From Clostridium sp. MCC353 (GTDB lineage Bacteria; Bacillota; Clostridia; Lachnospirales; Lachnospiraceae), in contig NZ_WQPN01000048.1 of the NCBI RefSeq assembly GCF_018785315.1, forward strand, positions 1 to 41,499: a stretch of 41,499 nt of DNA. The letters run 5' to 3'. Shown here one piece after another: positions 41,438 through 41,499 of the stretch (positions are counted from its first letter, which is position 1; each line of letters starts with the position of its first letter). A model generated the notes under the pieces. That model made no database searches. It saw nothing but the letters and a program-made list of their open reading frames with translations, and was not told where the DNA came from. A program made the position numbers and the translations under genes.

Positions 41438-41499
41438 AAGGGATTTTCGAAAATGGCTTCCCCCTTTACAGTAAAGGGGGAAGCCATTTTCGAAAATCC
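41438..41499. repeat. Perfect 59-bp inverted repeat made of two 32-bp elements
   Basis: From 41441, a 29-bp arm (GGATTTTCGAAAATGG..., ending CCCCCTTTAC) is mirrored exactly after one base and runs to the window end. Each arm is a copy of the 32-bp element at 33484-33558 (27 of 32 positions with the second copy). The far end may be truncated by the window edge. Confidence 0.85.

Overview
The window looks like chromosome from a spore-forming member of the Clostridia, most likely Lachnospiraceae. The reasons are a SpoIIR homologue, RpoB and RpoC with long acidic C-terminal tails, strong GGAGG-type ribosome binding sites, moderate GC with AT-rich spacers, and many sugar ABC transporters with YesM/YesN-type regulators. 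The family assignment is an inference. No tRNA, rRNA, transposase, prophage or CRISPR array was seen.

Layout. (1) 1-650: a small FeoB-associated Cys-rich membrane peptide with its own consensus promoter and a near-consensus Fur box. (2) 655-12300: a pectin-oligosaccharide locus. It has a LacI regulator, an ABC importer operon (lipoprotein and two permeases, no ATPase), a divergent GH105 unsaturated-uronyl hydrolase, and a second operon encoding a paralogous binding lipoprotein, a GH105-like protein without the catalytic motif, a cytoplasmic GH28 polygalacturonase, a TIM-barrel epimerase and a GntR regulator. Two TGCAAA-type operators sit in the divergent control region. (3) 12390-20080: rpoB-rpoC as a free-standing two-gene unit with its own promoter and terminator. 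(4) 20100-21500: an unknown single-pass membrane protein and a flavin-reductase/rubredoxin fusion. (5) 21526-30020: a second sugar ABC importer, a YesM/YesN-type two-component system and a heparinase II/III-like lyase. (6) 30194-33456: a ddl-murI-DUF1934 operon facing spoIIR. (7) 33574-39408: an intracellular subtilisin-like protease, an enolase-superfamily sugar-acid dehydratase, L(+)-tartrate dehydratase ttdA-ttdB, two overlapping FCD-type GntR regulators and a DUF1847 protein. (8) 39409-41499: an M20 metallopeptidase behind a long leader with five 16-bp tandem repeats, then a short promoter-terminator unit and a large inverted repeat cut by the window edge.

How it fits together (inference): pectin fragments are bound by the lipoproteins, imported through the shared permeases with an ATPase encoded elsewhere, and degraded inside the cell by GH105 and GH28. 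The second importer with the lyase probably handles another uronic-acid oligosaccharide under two-component control. The dehydratase/tartrate block is a sugar-acid catabolic set with its own GntR regulators.

The least-explained material is between the genes. There is a dispersed ~30-bp palindrome (four copies), a 32-bp element family (four copies at two loci), the 16-bp repeat leader, a 13-bp box shared by two promoter start regions, an inverted repeat around the ttdA promoter, and 14-bp direct repeats abutting a weak -35 region.
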